Shown here: one piece after another, positions 16,617-25,800 of the stretch | How positions within the stretch are numbered: position 1 is the stretch's first letter | Layout: each line of letters begins with the position of its first letter | Assembly (NCBI RefSeq): GCF_017873965.1 | Contig: NZ_JAGGKT010000025.1 | Location: 1 to 47,551, forward strand | From: Ammoniphilus resinae | GTDB lineage: Bacteria; Bacillota; Bacilli; Aneurinibacillales; RAOX-1 | Reading direction: 5' to 3' | Length of the DNA stretch: 47,551 nucleotides | Program-made: the position numbers and the translations under genes | The notes under the pieces: model-generated | The model's database searches: none | The model's input: the letters and a program-made list of their open reading frames with translations, nothing else | What the model was told of the DNA's origin: nothing

Positions 16617-18090
16617 AATCCCAATTATAAAACTGGTACTGGTTCTTCCCCTTTTCCTTTGAACGATAAAGGGCCTGATCAGCATGCCTGTGAAAGGACT
16701 CCGGGTCGACCCCATCTACAGGGGCAATGGCGATCCCCATGCTTACAGATATTTTCTCTCCATCAAATTGCAAATCCCTCTGCGTGCACAAATCCTGCAA
16801 GTTTTCAATAATCCCTTTCGCGACCTGCTCGGCTTCCGCTTTACTTGTGATGGGCATCACGATAGCAAACTCGTCACCGCCCCAACGGAAAAGGATATCC
16901 TCTTTTCGCACGATTGATTTCATCCGGTAAGCTACTGCTTTTAGCAATTCATCCCCTGTTTTGTGCCCTAATCGATCATTCACTAATTTAAAATTGTCTA
17001 GATCGATCAACAACAACGCAGTGTTCCCCTTGTTTTCTTGCAGAATTGATGCCAATAATTCATCAAATGCCGCTCGGTTCTTCAAACCGGTAAGACTATC
17101 GTGAAAGGCTAGATACATAAATCGAGCAACCCAGTTGGAAACAATAAACGACAGGAAAATCGTAATGATTAAGACGATGGCCAACCGCCAAATAAAGGTC
17201 TTCCTCTGCTCGTCAAGGATTAATTGCAGTTCCTTTTCGTTGTAGACAATTTCCAAGACCTTATTCTTTGTCGTGCCCGTGTCCAGATTTGAAACATAAT
17301 GAACATAGCGGAAGATCGCCGGTTCACCCCTCCACTCCCCTTTGATTTCGATAGTTTCTTTGGAGGATAACGTCTGTTCAAACGCCTTTCTTCTCACTTG
17401 CGGTAGCTTCGTTTCATCCAAAACAGGCTCCCCTAGAGCATAACCGCCTATATTTAAAACATTCATCGCATACACGGACGGATACCGCTGAACCAAATCG
17501 TTCATTGTCTTTAGGAAGTTAAATTCCTTAAAGATCCTCCCATCCTCGAGAGATATCCCCAACTGGATTAAGTACTTTTTATCGGGGGTGGCCATGTAAC
17601 TATACTTCTTTATGACCCCGGTGTGCTGTTCAATATCCATTCCATCTGCATAAAATTCCCCCGAAGCTCTTCTCTTTTCTAAAATAGGGACGAGCTTCTT
17701 GCAACAAACCGTAAAATCCAGACCAAGATCAGACGAAAGGCTGCTATGGGTGATCACGTTCTGCTGATTGATCATGTAAATATCGAAATTAAGAGCATCC
17801 TTTAACTTTTGGAAATCCCATTGATCCAAATGAGGGTTCTCTTGATAGCGCTCTATGACGAAATGGGACGCCGCTTCCATTTTTGTGGCAAGATCTTCCC
17901 CAAATAAAAAGTAAGCTTTTTCGATAGTCTTTAAGGAATACTTCACCGTTTCTTCGATTTGCTGTACCTGAAATTGATTATGTTCAATAAATTGTTCCTT
18001 TAATTTTAGATAATCCACCGTTGCAATCGTAAAAGAAATCACAATCGCAAACAAAACCATGATTACGGTTATTTTTAGTCTGAAATTCAC
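16615..18090 (-). CDS. Membrane diguanylate cyclase with extracytoplasmic sensor and I-site
   Basis: A 491-residue protein: membrane segment about 6-26, a large extracytoplasmic sensor region (about 30-300, Cache-like), second membrane segment about 303-325 and a GGDEF domain (about 333-490). The catalytic motif is intact (RWGGDEFAIV near 403). RKED lies five residues before GGDEF, matching an RxxD inhibitory site for c-di-GMP product feedback. A CC pair (about residue 128) in the sensor is unusual and might bind metal or form a disulfide (inference). The GTG start follows GAAGGGGA. It lies 18 bases after the chemoreceptor gene, as the last gene of a three-gene minus-strand operon. Confidence 0.92.
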   Translation of the reverse strand: MNFRLKITVIMVLFAIVISFTIATVDYLKLKEQFIEHNQFQVQQIEETVKYSLKTIEKAYFLFGEDLATKMEAASHFVIERYQENPHLDQWDFQKLKDALNFDIYMINQQNVITHSSLSSDLGLDFTVCCKKLVPILEKRRASGEFYADGMDIEQHTGVIKKYSYMATPDKKYLIQLGISLEDGRIFKEFNFLKTMNDLVQRYPSVYAMNVLNIGGYALGEPVLDETKLPQVRRKAFEQTLSSKETIEIKGEWRGEPAIFRYVHYVSNLDTGTTKNKVLEIVYNEKELQLILDEQRKTFIWRLAIVLIITIFLSFIVSNWVARFMYLAFHDSLTGLKNRAAFDELLASILQENKGNTALLLIDLDNFKLVNDRLGHKTGDELLKAVAYRMKSIVRKEDILFRWGGDEFAIVMPITSKAEAEQVAKGIIENLQDLCTQRDLQFDGEKISVSMGIAIAPVDGVDPESFHRHADQALYRSKEKGKNQYQFYNWD

Positions 18091-18108
18091 TTGGTCCCCT
18101 TCACATAT

Positions 18109-20205
18109 CTAATACTTGAATTTTGATAAGGATTGATGTAAGGCTTCTGCCATCTCCGAAAGATTATTAGCCATCCCATCGATCTCTTGCATCGCAGCGT
18201 TTTGCTGCTCCATAGTCGCCGACAATTCCTCCGAACCTGCTGAGGATTGTTGGCTAATCGCTGCAATATTTTCCACAGCTTGTACAGCCTCCTGGTTTTC
18301 TTGTTCGATGCGTTTGGAAGCCTCATTCACTTCCTTCATTTGTTTAACCATATCAGCAACATTTTGGGCGATTTCGTCAAATGCCCTCCGATTGCCAACA
18401 ATCGCCTGGGATCCCCTTTGGACGGCCTGCACCACACCGTTCATGGATTGTTCAGCCTCCAATGTTTCTTTTTGCACGGCATCAATGATCTTTCCAATCT
18501 TCCCCGTGGACTCTGCAGCCTGCGTGGCAAGCAGTCTCACTTCATTAGCGACAACTGCAAATCCTTTTCCTTGTTCACCAGCTCGCGCTGCCTCAATCGC
18601 AGCATTCAAGGATAGTAGGTTGGTTTGTGCTGCAATATCATTGATTACTTGGAGAATTTGATTAATCTCCTTGGATTTTTCACCTAGTTCCTTTACAACC
18701 ATTGCAGTGGTGGCAACCTTTTCCTCGATCATTTTCATCTGCTGCATGGATTGTTCGGCACTTTCGATCCCCTTGTATGAGGACTCCTCCGTTCTTTTGG
18801 AGCGAATCGTCATTTTCTCTGTATGCTGATTAATTTGTTTCATTTCCTGATCGACATGTTGAATCTTTTCAAAGGTGTCGTTGGAAAGCTGGGCTTGTTC
18901 TGTAGAACCGGCAGCTAATTCCTCGGTTGTGGCAGATACTTGTTCTATGCCCAATTTAATTTCATTGGTTGAGGCGATTAATTCTTCACTAGAAGCAGCA
19001 ACCTGATCGGAAATGCCTGCGGCATCTTGAATTAAGACTCTCATATTTTCCGTCATTTCGTTCATCGCGTTCGCCAATTGGGCAATTTCATCCTTTGATT
19101 TAATCTCTAGCTTTTCTACTCTTAAATTCCCTTTCGCCATTTGATTGATTTGCTCTACCGTTTTATGAATGGGACGAACAAGGGCCCTAGCAATGAAAAA
19201 GATGACAATCCCAAGAAGAATCGTTCCAACTGCACCCATCAAGATGCTTAATGTTAATAATTGGTTGGATTCCTTCTTCACTTCCTCCTCTGGGATGGAT
19301 ACCAAAAGCGACCAAGGTGTCGTCGTATTCCCTACAAAAATGGGAGAGTAGACTTTATAGACATCCCCTTGTGTGACCGGTGAGAAATCTATAAAAGAGG
19401 CCGTTTGACCTGACTCCACAGCATTCTTAATTTGATCCACGGCGCGAAGTCCCGGAATCTCATAATTACTTTTCCCTACTAAATCTTGTAACTTATGGGC
19501 TACAATTATCCCCTGATGCGAGACGATGGCGCCGAATCCCGTTTCATAAAGCTTGATCGTAGAGTTGATTTCCTGTAGGAAATCTAATGAAATATCGACC
19601 CCTACTGCCCCTACCACCTTCCCGTTTATTTTTATAGGAGAAACGATTGAGGTCATTAACACTTCCCTTCCTCCAACCTCATAGGCATAGGGTTCCAGGA
19701 TTACTTCCTTCCCGCTCTCCTTTGCAAGCTGGTAATAATCTCCTTCTCCCTGTTGATCATACCCTTTTAAGCCCTCAACACTTACTTTTCCATCCACCTT
19801 TGTCCAATAAGGGATGAATCTCCCCGTTGTATCATGTCCTAAGGTTCCTGCGAATTCGCCATCTTTCCCGTCAAATGCATTCGGCTCCCAAGCGGTCCAC
19901 GTACCAAGGAAATGTTTATTTTCCTCCAATGCTTTCTTTAACATCGAGTTGGCCAGCTCACGATCCGCCTTATTTTCTTGCACCATGACAGCAAAATTGG
20001 AAGCCAACATCCTCGTTGTATCCATGGTAAAATCAAGTTCTGCATCTACCTTTTTTGCCTGTTTTTCCCCTTCGGCAATCGCTAGCTGATTCGCGTAGTC
20101 GACGGCAAAAGTGCTTGTCTTATACAGCGTAAACCCGAGAACAGATCCAAAAATAATAAAGCAAGTCCCTAACACGGATATTAATATCTTTGTAAACAGA
20201 TTCAT
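18109..20205 (-). CDS. Methyl-accepting chemotaxis protein with dCache sensor
   Basis: A 698-residue chemoreceptor: membrane segment about 8-30, dCache-type extracytoplasmic sensor (about 35-300; note PYAYEVGGREVLMTSIVSPI and GAVGVDISLDFL, typical of this fold), second membrane segment about 310-335, HAMP (about 335-388) and a signalling domain with [20 protein letters not shown]. dCache receptors usually bind amino acids, amines or organic acids, but the ligand here is unknown. Its ATG overlaps the stop of the upstream MASE3-EAL gene by four bases (ATGA), so receptor and phosphodiesterase are made together. The cyclase gene follows, so a receptor sits between a likely phosphodiesterase and a cyclase. 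Confidence 0.95.
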   Translation of the reverse strand: MNLFTKILISVLGTCFIIFGSVLGFTLYKTSTFAVDYANQLAIAEGEKQAKKVDAELDFTMDTTRMLASNFAVMVQENKADRELANSMLKKALEENKHFLGTWTAWEPNAFDGKDGEFAGTLGHDTTGRFIPYWTKVDGKVSVEGLKGYDQQGEGDYYQLAKESGKEVILEPYAYEVGGREVLMTSIVSPIKINGKVVGAVGVDISLDFLQEINSTIKLYETGFGAIVSHQGIIVAHKLQDLVGKSNYEIPGLRAVDQIKNAVESGQTASFIDFSPVTQGDVYKVYSPIFVGNTTTPWSLLVSIPEEEVKKESNQLLTLSILMGAVGTILLGIVIFFIARALVRPIHKTVEQINQMAKGNLRVEKLEIKSKDEIAQLANAMNEMTENMRVLIQDAAGISDQVAASSEELIASTNEIKLGIEQVSATTEELAAGSTEQAQLSNDTFEKIQHVDQEMKQINQHTEKMTIRSKRTEESSYKGIESAEQSMQQMKMIEEKVATTAMVVKELGEKSKEINQILQVINDIAAQTNLLSLNAAIEAARAGEQGKGFAVVANEVRLLATQAAESTGKIGKIIDAVQKETLEAEQSMNGVVQAVQRGSQAIVGNRRAFDEIAQNVADMVKQMKEVNEASKRIEQENQEAVQAVENIAAISQQSSAGSEELSATMEQQNAAMQEIDGMANNLSEMAEALHQSLSKFKY

Positions 20206-22376
20206 TTGTTAATTTCCTCCATCTTTCGGTTCAATCCTACCCGTACGTATTCTTTCGCTTTGTTTTGTATTTCGTAATATTGTTGGGTCAAAGTCTCAGG
20301 TGTTAAAGGGGGGCTAAAAAGATATCCTTGAACTTGGTGACACTGCTTTTGCTGCAGAATGGATAATTGATCAATTGTCTCTACGCCTTCTGCAATCACG
20401 TCAATATTCATTTTTTGCGTGATAGATATAAAAGTTGTGACAATGACGTCATCCTGTTGATCATGCACAAGTCCACGGATAAAGGACTGATCAATTTTAA
20501 TTCGATCGATCGCTAACTGTTTGAGGTACTGTAATGAAGAATAGCCTGTGCCAAAATCATCTATACTGATACTCACTCCTAACTTTTTCAGTTTTAACAG
20601 TGCTTCTCTTGATTGCTCTATATTAATCGTCATACTTTCGGTGATTTCTAGTTCCAGGCAAAAGGGGGATATGCCCGCTTCTTTCAGAATTCCTTCTACT
20701 CTCTCAGCAAGATTTTCCTGGTAGAATTGCAGGGTGGATAGATTCACTGCGACGCCCATAGGGGCAAAACCGTCATCCTGCCATTTTCTGAGTTGTTGGC
20801 AAACCTTGCGAATAACCCATTCCCCGATGGAAATAATTAACCCTGTTTCTTCGGCAATCGGTATAAATTCAGCAGGGGAGATTCTTCCCTTTTTCGGGTG
20901 GTCCCAACGGAGAAGGGCTTCTAGCGCAATAATCTTTCCTGTTCTCGTATCAATTTGTGGCTGGTAGAGAACATGAAACTCCTTATTTTCAATGGCGCGG
21001 TACAGATCATTGGTCAAGACCAATCTTCGATAAGCCTTTTCATCCATGCTTGGATGGTAAATCATACAGCTGCTCTTTTGATCTCTCGCTTCATTCAACG
21101 CAACATGGGTATTTTTTAATAATACGTTGACGCTATCTCCGTCTTTGGGATAAATGGTCACGCCTATCCGCACATTCATCTTTAGATCCAGCAGTTGCAC
21201 TTGTATCACAGATTCAAAAGCTTTTTTAATGAGCAGGCAAATTTCCTTGATTTCCTTTTCATCTGCTAGATGGGGTAAGGCAATGACAAACTGGTTGCCC
21301 ATCATCCTGGCTAGGATGATCTTAGGTGGCAAACATTGCTTCAGGCAATTGGCCACTGACTGTACAATTTGATCGCCCACATGGTATCCCAGGGAGTCAT
21401 TCATCATTTTAAATCGGTCAATTTCCAACATAAAAAGCGCCAATCTCTGTTTTGGATCCTTCTGCAGCCGCTTCATCAAATCTTCCATAAAAAATCGTTG
21501 GTTAGGCAAGCTGGTTAACTCATCGTAATAGGCAAGATACGTGAGTTTCTCCTCCGCTCTTTTTTGATGCAAGAAAGGTTCCTCTACGGAAGAGAAATAC
21601 AGACTTCTTAACAGGTAATAGTAGCCCATTAATTTGAAACAATGTCGGATAAAATTGGTTATATCGTAAACTCCAAGGTAAAGCGTAAACCTATATTCAC
21701 CTATCGAAAAATAAACCAGTGAAACGATCAGCATAGGGTAAGGGGTTGAATCTTGATTGCGTTTGAAATATAGGATGAGCAATGTTGCAAGGTGGAGAAT
21801 GATGACGAGATACTCTAGGGAATTTTTCAGTGAAGTAGTCCCTTCCCCATCCACCGCTAAGGTGGGTAGGGCATCACTCTTCCATATAATACAAAAAGAC
21901 CATATGAAAAAATAAATTAGAGAACATGCATACATCAGCCATCTTTTCCAGGGAAGAAGCTGCTTCCTAGGGGATAAGACAATAAGCAGCAGTGAGAAAG
22001 CCAATGTTATTCTTGAAACCACCCAAAACCATGTGGCCTTATGTGCTGAACTTTCCGTGAAGAAAAAGGGCATGCCTTGATAATTGAAAGCATGAAACAG
22101 ATCAAATAATCCCATACAGAAAAACAAGGATCCAATAAATAAATGGCGGTTAGAAAGTGTGTACGGAAAGATCATCCACGCCTGAATCGCAATCGTAAAG
22201 GATACAATCAGGCTCGACAATTCTAGCAATGTGTGAATGGATAGATAATTCTCCACACCAAAAACACCGTACAATTTTTCTCTAAAGATGAAAACCAAGG
22301 CAATAATGAGAAAAGGAAGAAGTAACGATCGATATGCTACCCATATATCCTTGATTTGCTTCAAAACCCGTTTCAT
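20202..22376 (-). CDS. MASE3 - degenerate GGDEF - EAL c-di-GMP phosphodiesterase
   Basis: A 724-residue protein with an N-terminal MASE3-type membrane sensor (about residues 12-250, around seven membrane segments; GLFDLFHAFNYQGMPFF is typical). The GGDEF domain (about 280-440) is degenerate: the signature is MGNQF (near 358) and the metal-site position reads LEIDRFKMMND. The EAL domain (about 455-710) looks complete: ALEALLRWDH (about 484), NLSTLQF, LELEITES, IDDFGTGYSS, IAEGVET and QGYLFS. I therefore predict a phosphodiesterase with a regulatory GGDEF domain. I chose the ATG at 22376 because AAAGGAGA precedes it by six bases; a longer frame to 22445 has no ribosome binding site. It is the first gene of the operon with the chemoreceptor and cyclase. 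Confidence 0.9.
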   Translation of the reverse strand: MKRVLKQIKDIWVAYRSLLLPFLIIALVFIFREKLYGVFGVENYLSIHTLLELSSLIVSFTIAIQAWMIFPYTLSNRHLFIGSLFFCMGLFDLFHAFNYQGMPFFFTESSAHKATWFWVVSRITLAFSLLLIVLSPRKQLLPWKRWLMYACSLIYFFIWSFCIIWKSDALPTLAVDGEGTTSLKNSLEYLVIILHLATLLILYFKRNQDSTPYPMLIVSLVYFSIGEYRFTLYLGVYDITNFIRHCFKLMGYYYLLRSLYFSSVEEPFLHQKRAEEKLTYLAYYDELTSLPNQRFFMEDLMKRLQKDPKQRLALFMLEIDRFKMMNDSLGYHVGDQIVQSVANCLKQCLPPKIILARMMGNQFVIALPHLADEKEIKEICLLIKKAFESVIQVQLLDLKMNVRIGVTIYPKDGDSVNVLLKNTHVALNEARDQKSSCMIYHPSMDEKAYRRLVLTNDLYRAIENKEFHVLYQPQIDTRTGKIIALEALLRWDHPKKGRISPAEFIPIAEETGLIISIGEWVIRKVCQQLRKWQDDGFAPMGVAVNLSTLQFYQENLAERVEGILKEAGISPFCLELEITESMTINIEQSREALLKLKKLGVSISIDDFGTGYSSLQYLKQLAIDRIKIDQSFIRGLVHDQQDDVIVTTFISITQKMNIDVIAEGVETIDQLSILQQKQCHQVQGYLFSPPLTPETLTQQYYEIQNKAKEYVRVGLNRKMEEINK

Positions 22377-22855
22377 CTGTTTTCTCCTTTGATCCGCCAT
22401 ACTCCATGGAGTCTTACGAAAATCAATTCTTGCAAAAATGTACAATTGATTTTAAGTAGTCTGTTCCCTGTTGTTTACACTATGAGAATATTGTTTAATG
22501 AAAAATATTTTCACCAAACAAAAATAGTCTATATGTACTAGACTGAATCTTAAATAAACATTTTTTAGTGGGATATTTTGCCTATTTATGTCGTAATTTG
22601 TACAATGATTTTTATTTTATTTATTTTTTACGTTTTGTCAAGTGTAAATGGTTCTAATTGTATAATATTTATGTATAATGTAATTATTTTTTAATAACAT
22701 TAAAACATTGCAATATTTTTTTCAATATGAGTACAATCCGGCCCTGGATTGGTGTATATCTTTATTCCCTCTGGCCACTATCCCCTTGCGTAGGGGGGAT
22801 GGGTGGGGAGAGGCTGAATCTTGGAAACGGGCCGCGTTGGGTTTTGGGTCTTAGC
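22377..22855. other. AT-rich intergenic region upstream of the MASE3-EAL operon
   Basis: About 480 bases without a supported gene. Positions 22440-22730 are very AT-rich and should hold the minus-strand operon promoter. From about 22740 the composition changes abruptly to GC-rich (including ATCCCC/GGGGAT arms near 22779-22800), then runs into the tandem repeat. Confidence 0.5.
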
Positions 22856-23172
22856 GATGAAGTTCATTCTTGTCAATTTCAAGGGGCTCTTTGATCTTCA
22901 TAAGTCCGATGAAGTTCATTCTCACCAATTTCAAGGATCTCTTTAATCTTCATAAGCCCGATGAAGTTCATTCTTGTCAATTTCAAGGGGCTCATTGATC
23001 TTCATAAGCCTGATGAAGTTCATTCTCACCAATTTCAAGGATCTCTTTAATCTTCATAAGCCCGATGAAGTTCATTCTTGTCAATTTCAAGGGGCTCATT
23101 GATCTTCATAAGCCCGATGAAGTTCATTCTCGCCAATTTCAAGGGGCTCATTGATCTTCATAGCCCGATGAA
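22856..23172. repeat. Six-copy 52-bp tandem repeat with 104-bp higher-order pattern
   Basis: Units start at 22856, 22908, 22960, 23012, 23064 and 23116; the last is one base short and a six-base partial unit begins at 23167. Each begins with GATGAAGTTCATT, containing the palindrome ATGAA-G-TTCAT, and ends with CTTCATAAGCCC. The CTTCAT end and the next ATGAAG pair across unit borders, giving a hairpin at every junction. Copies 1, 3 and 5 share CTTGTC and GGGGCTC; copies 2 and 4 share CTCACC and GGATCTCTTTAATC. This gives a two-unit pattern. Copy 6 is a mixture. The 52-base period is not a multiple of three, which argues against coding. Confidence 0.95.
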
Positions 23173-23304
23173 AACTAATTTACGACATTTTTTTTGCAGA
23201 TCGTGTGGTCCGTCCGGAAAAATCAGGCCGCATTGGAGCCCCAACTCACTCCTCCACCTCCCAACGCATATGTTGATCGTGGGCGAATAAGGAGGGATTA
23301 CAAT

Positions 23305-24099
23305 TTGCAAGAGGTTTTATTTGAACATCGGTTTTGGCTGCAGATTTTAGGGGATCACTCCCGGTTTATTTTGCAATCGCTTGCGCCGAAAGAGCAGCAG
23401 GAAATTCAAAGGGCTACGATTTTTAAACAGCTCTTCGACAATACGCTAGAACGGGCGCGAGCAGAGCTTTCAGATGAGGAGATCCTTCAACTCACCCAGT
23501 GGGTTTGCCGTCCTGTGTCGGAGTTTCGGGAATTTAAGCTTCATTTGATCCGGCGGCATTTGCAAGGGAAAATCTCGATCTCGCTGCCTCCCACTTTTAT
23601 CAATCATATGGTGAATGAATTGGAGGAATATTGGCGGATTCTTCAGTGCGTGTTGTCTCAGGGGGGTGTGCCGACGGATCATCCGGTGCATCATCATTTG
23701 CTGTGGCTTTCGGATGCGGTCGGCCATGCTGGGTCCCTGTCTGCTGAGCTTGATTTGGTAGAAAGAAGGTTGAAGGAAAAAAGCGATACATTCACGAAGC
23801 ATTTTCAGGATTTTTATTTGAAGGCAGTGGAAATGGCGGGTTATCTGCGGACCCAGTTGGATCAATTTCCTGCTTTAACGCGGTTCAACAGTCTGGCTGA
23901 GTTGGAGATGCATCTATTCCAGGGATTCCTTCGAGAGCTGGAGGAATACAAGTTAAATGATGAAGTGTTGGGGACTTTTTCACCCTTGATGGCGGACCAT
24001 ATGTTTCGTGAGGAATGCTATTATTTGACAAAGCTGTCCCAGGTCTCGGAAGTGAAAAAGCCGGATTGCAATCCGGCGAAACCGAGGGTGGAGGAGTAA
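23305..24099 (+). CDS. DUF2935 family protein
   Basis: The 264-residue cytoplasmic, mostly helical protein has two related halves (about residues 5-125 and 140-255). The first opens with FEHRFWLQILGDHSRFI, the hallmark of DUF2935. His, Glu and Asp residues recur at helical spacing (EHRFW and GDH in the first half, HHHLLWLSDAVGHA in the second), which suggests a metal-binding helical bundle; function unknown. I chose the TTG at 23305 because GGAGGG lies eight bases upstream; the longer open frame to 23194 runs back towards the repeat and lacks a ribosome binding site. It converges on the ATP-grasp gene, whose terminator lies inside its last codons. Confidence 0.85.
   Translation: MQEVLFEHRFWLQILGDHSRFILQSLAPKEQQEIQRATIFKQLFDNTLERARAELSDEEILQLTQWVCRPVSEFREFKLHLIRRHLQGKISISLPPTFINHMVNELEEYWRILQCVLSQGGVPTDHPVHHHLLWLSDAVGHAGSLSAELDLVERRLKEKSDTFTKHFQDFYLKAVEMAGYLRTQLDQFPALTRFNSLAELEMHLFQGFLRELEEYKLNDEVLGTFSPLMADHMFREECYYLTKLSQVSEVKKPDCNPAKPRVEE
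24055..24077 (-). terminator. Terminator of the ATP-grasp operon, inside the convergent gene
   Basis: GCCGGATTGCAATCCGGC (24060-24077) is a perfect 18-base palindrome and is followed on the minus strand by five T. It lies within the last codons of the DUF2935 gene on the plus strand, so the coding sequence doubles as the terminator of the opposite operon. Confidence 0.75.
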
Positions 24100-24103
24100 A
24101 TCC

Positions 24104-25324
24104 TTATAGGATCCCCACTGGCAGGTAATAGGAAAGATTATTCGTGATCGTTCCCCCCACCCGATAACCGAATGCGGCCGATTTTCCATGGAGCAGGAAG
24201 CTTCCAAGGAGAAGTTGGCCATTTTGTTGTCCTTTTTCACTCTGAAAAGGCATGGTGGGATGCTCGACATATTGCTGATAAACTGGGATGTATTGCGAGT
24301 ACGAGCGCTGAGCATCAGCGTGGAACAGCTGGCCATCCCCACCGAATAGTTCCACCGTGTCCCCTTCTCTCCCGAAGGTCGGCTTTTTTACGTAGGGGAG
24401 ACCTTTGTGTAAAAAAGGATCCGGTTCAAGATAAGTGGGGAGAAAGTATTCCTCAATCCACCCATGCTCTTCTTCTGTAAAAAACGGATGGTGTTCTTCA
24501 TGTAATCCCCAGATCACCGCCTGAACAGCCTTATTTTGCAATAAAAAGGCGGAGGGTGGATTAATCAAAGCGAGCTTCCTCTCCGCCACTAGCTGCAGCA
24601 GCCATAAACCAATCGGGTTGCCTTCCTCATCTTCATCCGTGATTAAGCTTTCGATGGGGAAGGTTTGCCGATACAGGATATCGATTTTCCTCCCCTCCTC
24701 ATCAAACAGTCCGACACCTTGCTGGATCTGGAGTTTATGGAGCGGAGTGAACCTCGATGGCACCCCCTTTTGAAGGTACAGGACGGTTTTGCGATCCTCA
24801 ATGTTATCCTCGTGTGCGGTAAAAACAATATGCGGAGTTTCCTTGGATGTGCTTTGCTCTGTACTTTCCCGAACTGCTTTTTGCAACAGCCGTTCCATGC
24901 CTTCGTTTGGATTTTTCACACCAAATTCCTGGCAGACCAGCCCATTGATATGAAATAACTCTTTAATAAAAGTAGGAGTATCTGCATTGATTTCGATGCA
25001 TTTATAACTATCTCCATAGGGGATGAGATCGAGTCGGGAAATTACACTCTCAGCAGGAAGGGTTTTTAGCCTGATAAAAGAAAGAGTTTCCTTTGGGAAC
25101 CCCATTTCAAGAAGCGTTTCATCGGGCACCTTTCGAAGCAAGGATCCCATTTTATAAAAAATGGAGCCAATCCGCTCACTGACAAGACGAATCTGTGCCG
25201 CCTCTCCCTGATTGATCAGCTTAATATCATAAAGCGCATATTCTTCTCCATATAGATCCGCCCAAAACCCCTCTATTTCCCCATAAAATTGCTGTCGTTT
25301 CGCATGATACGCTTGCCCGCTCAA
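24104..25324 (-). CDS. Glutathionylspermidine synthase-like ATP-grasp protein
   Basis: A 406-residue protein of the glutathionylspermidine synthase pre-ATP-grasp family. Visible family parts are LIPYGDSYKCIEINADTPTF near residues 97-116, VKKPTFGREGDTVE near 310-323 and the C-terminal GSFLLHGKSAAFGYRVGG. The known enzyme joins glutathione and spermidine in E. coli; Gram-positive homologues have no proven substrate, so only the ATP-dependent amide-ligase chemistry is inferred. The TTG start overlaps the TGA of the preceding gene (TTGA) with AGGAG upstream, so the two are coupled. It is the last gene of an operon with a lipoprotein, a DUF350 membrane protein and an unknown protein. Pairing of this family with DUF350 genes is recurrent in bacteria. 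Confidence 0.87.
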   Translation of the reverse strand: MSGQAYHAKRQQFYGEIEGFWADLYGEEYALYDIKLINQGEAAQIRLVSERIGSIFYKMGSLLRKVPDETLLEMGFPKETLSFIRLKTLPAESVISRLDLIPYGDSYKCIEINADTPTFIKELFHINGLVCQEFGVKNPNEGMERLLQKAVRESTEQSTSKETPHIVFTAHEDNIEDRKTVLYLQKGVPSRFTPLHKLQIQQGVGLFDEEGRKIDILYRQTFPIESLITDEDEEGNPIGLWLLQLVAERKLALINPPSAFLLQNKAVQAVIWGLHEEHHPFFTEEEHGWIEEYFLPTYLEPDPFLHKGLPYVKKPTFGREGDTVELFGGDGQLFHADAQRSYSQYIPVYQQYVEHPTMPFQSEKGQQNGQLLLGSFLLHGKSAAFGYRVGGTITNNLSYYLPVGIL

Positions 25325-25782
25325 TCTTCTTCCTCTCCTACATCCTTGACATACAGCACATACACGCCGCGATCTTCATCAATCTCCGTAGACATGACGA
25401 CTTTCTGCCCGATTCCGGGAATATCCACCACATCCTTTAAGAGAAAACGAATCACATCCAAATGGGTCTCACGGGAAATGCGGGAGATCAGCCGAAAGTT
25501 CTCTCGCTCATTCGGGCTACGGAACTCGATATGCAAACCTGCACCGCGAAAACTTTTCTCATCTTCTCCTGATAGATTTCTTCCGATTTCTTTAATCACC
25601 AAGATCTCTTCTTCCCCGTTCATCTCATTGGACGTGAGCTCGTATTGGGTTCCTCTCATAATGAAATAGGTGCAAAGCTGCCTCGCGTATACTTCGTCAA
25701 TCTCTACATTTGGAATGGTATATTCATAAAACGGCTCATAGTGGCCATTTCCCTTATCTATATAATAGACTAATTTCTTCAA
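25321..25782 (-). CDS. Unknown cytoplasmic protein of the DUF350/ATP-grasp operon
   Basis: The 153-residue protein has no signal peptide or membrane segment. It is acidic with alternating strands and helices, and contains IPGIGQKVVMSTEIDEDRGVY near its end. I recognise no family. The TTG start follows GGGGAAAGG, about 18 bases after the DUF350 gene, and the stop overlaps the start of the ATP-grasp gene. Its place between the two suggests it is a partner in the same process. Confidence 0.8.
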   Translation of the reverse strand: MKKLVYYIDKGNGHYEPFYEYTIPNVEIDEVYARQLCTYFIMRGTQYELTSNEMNGEEEILVIKEIGRNLSGEDEKSFRGAGLHIEFRSPNERENFRLISRISRETHLDVIRFLLKDVVDIPGIGQKVVMSTEIDEDRGVYVLYVKDVGEEED

Positions 25783-25800
25783 TGCCTTTCCCCACCTTAA

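Noticed and set aside
22856-23172. CRISPR array
   Set aside because: The repeat units are contiguous with no unique spacers, and no cas genes are nearby.
23078-23290. 70-codon frame across the tandem repeat
   Set aside because: It is made of repeat units whose 52-base period shifts frame, and has no start signal.
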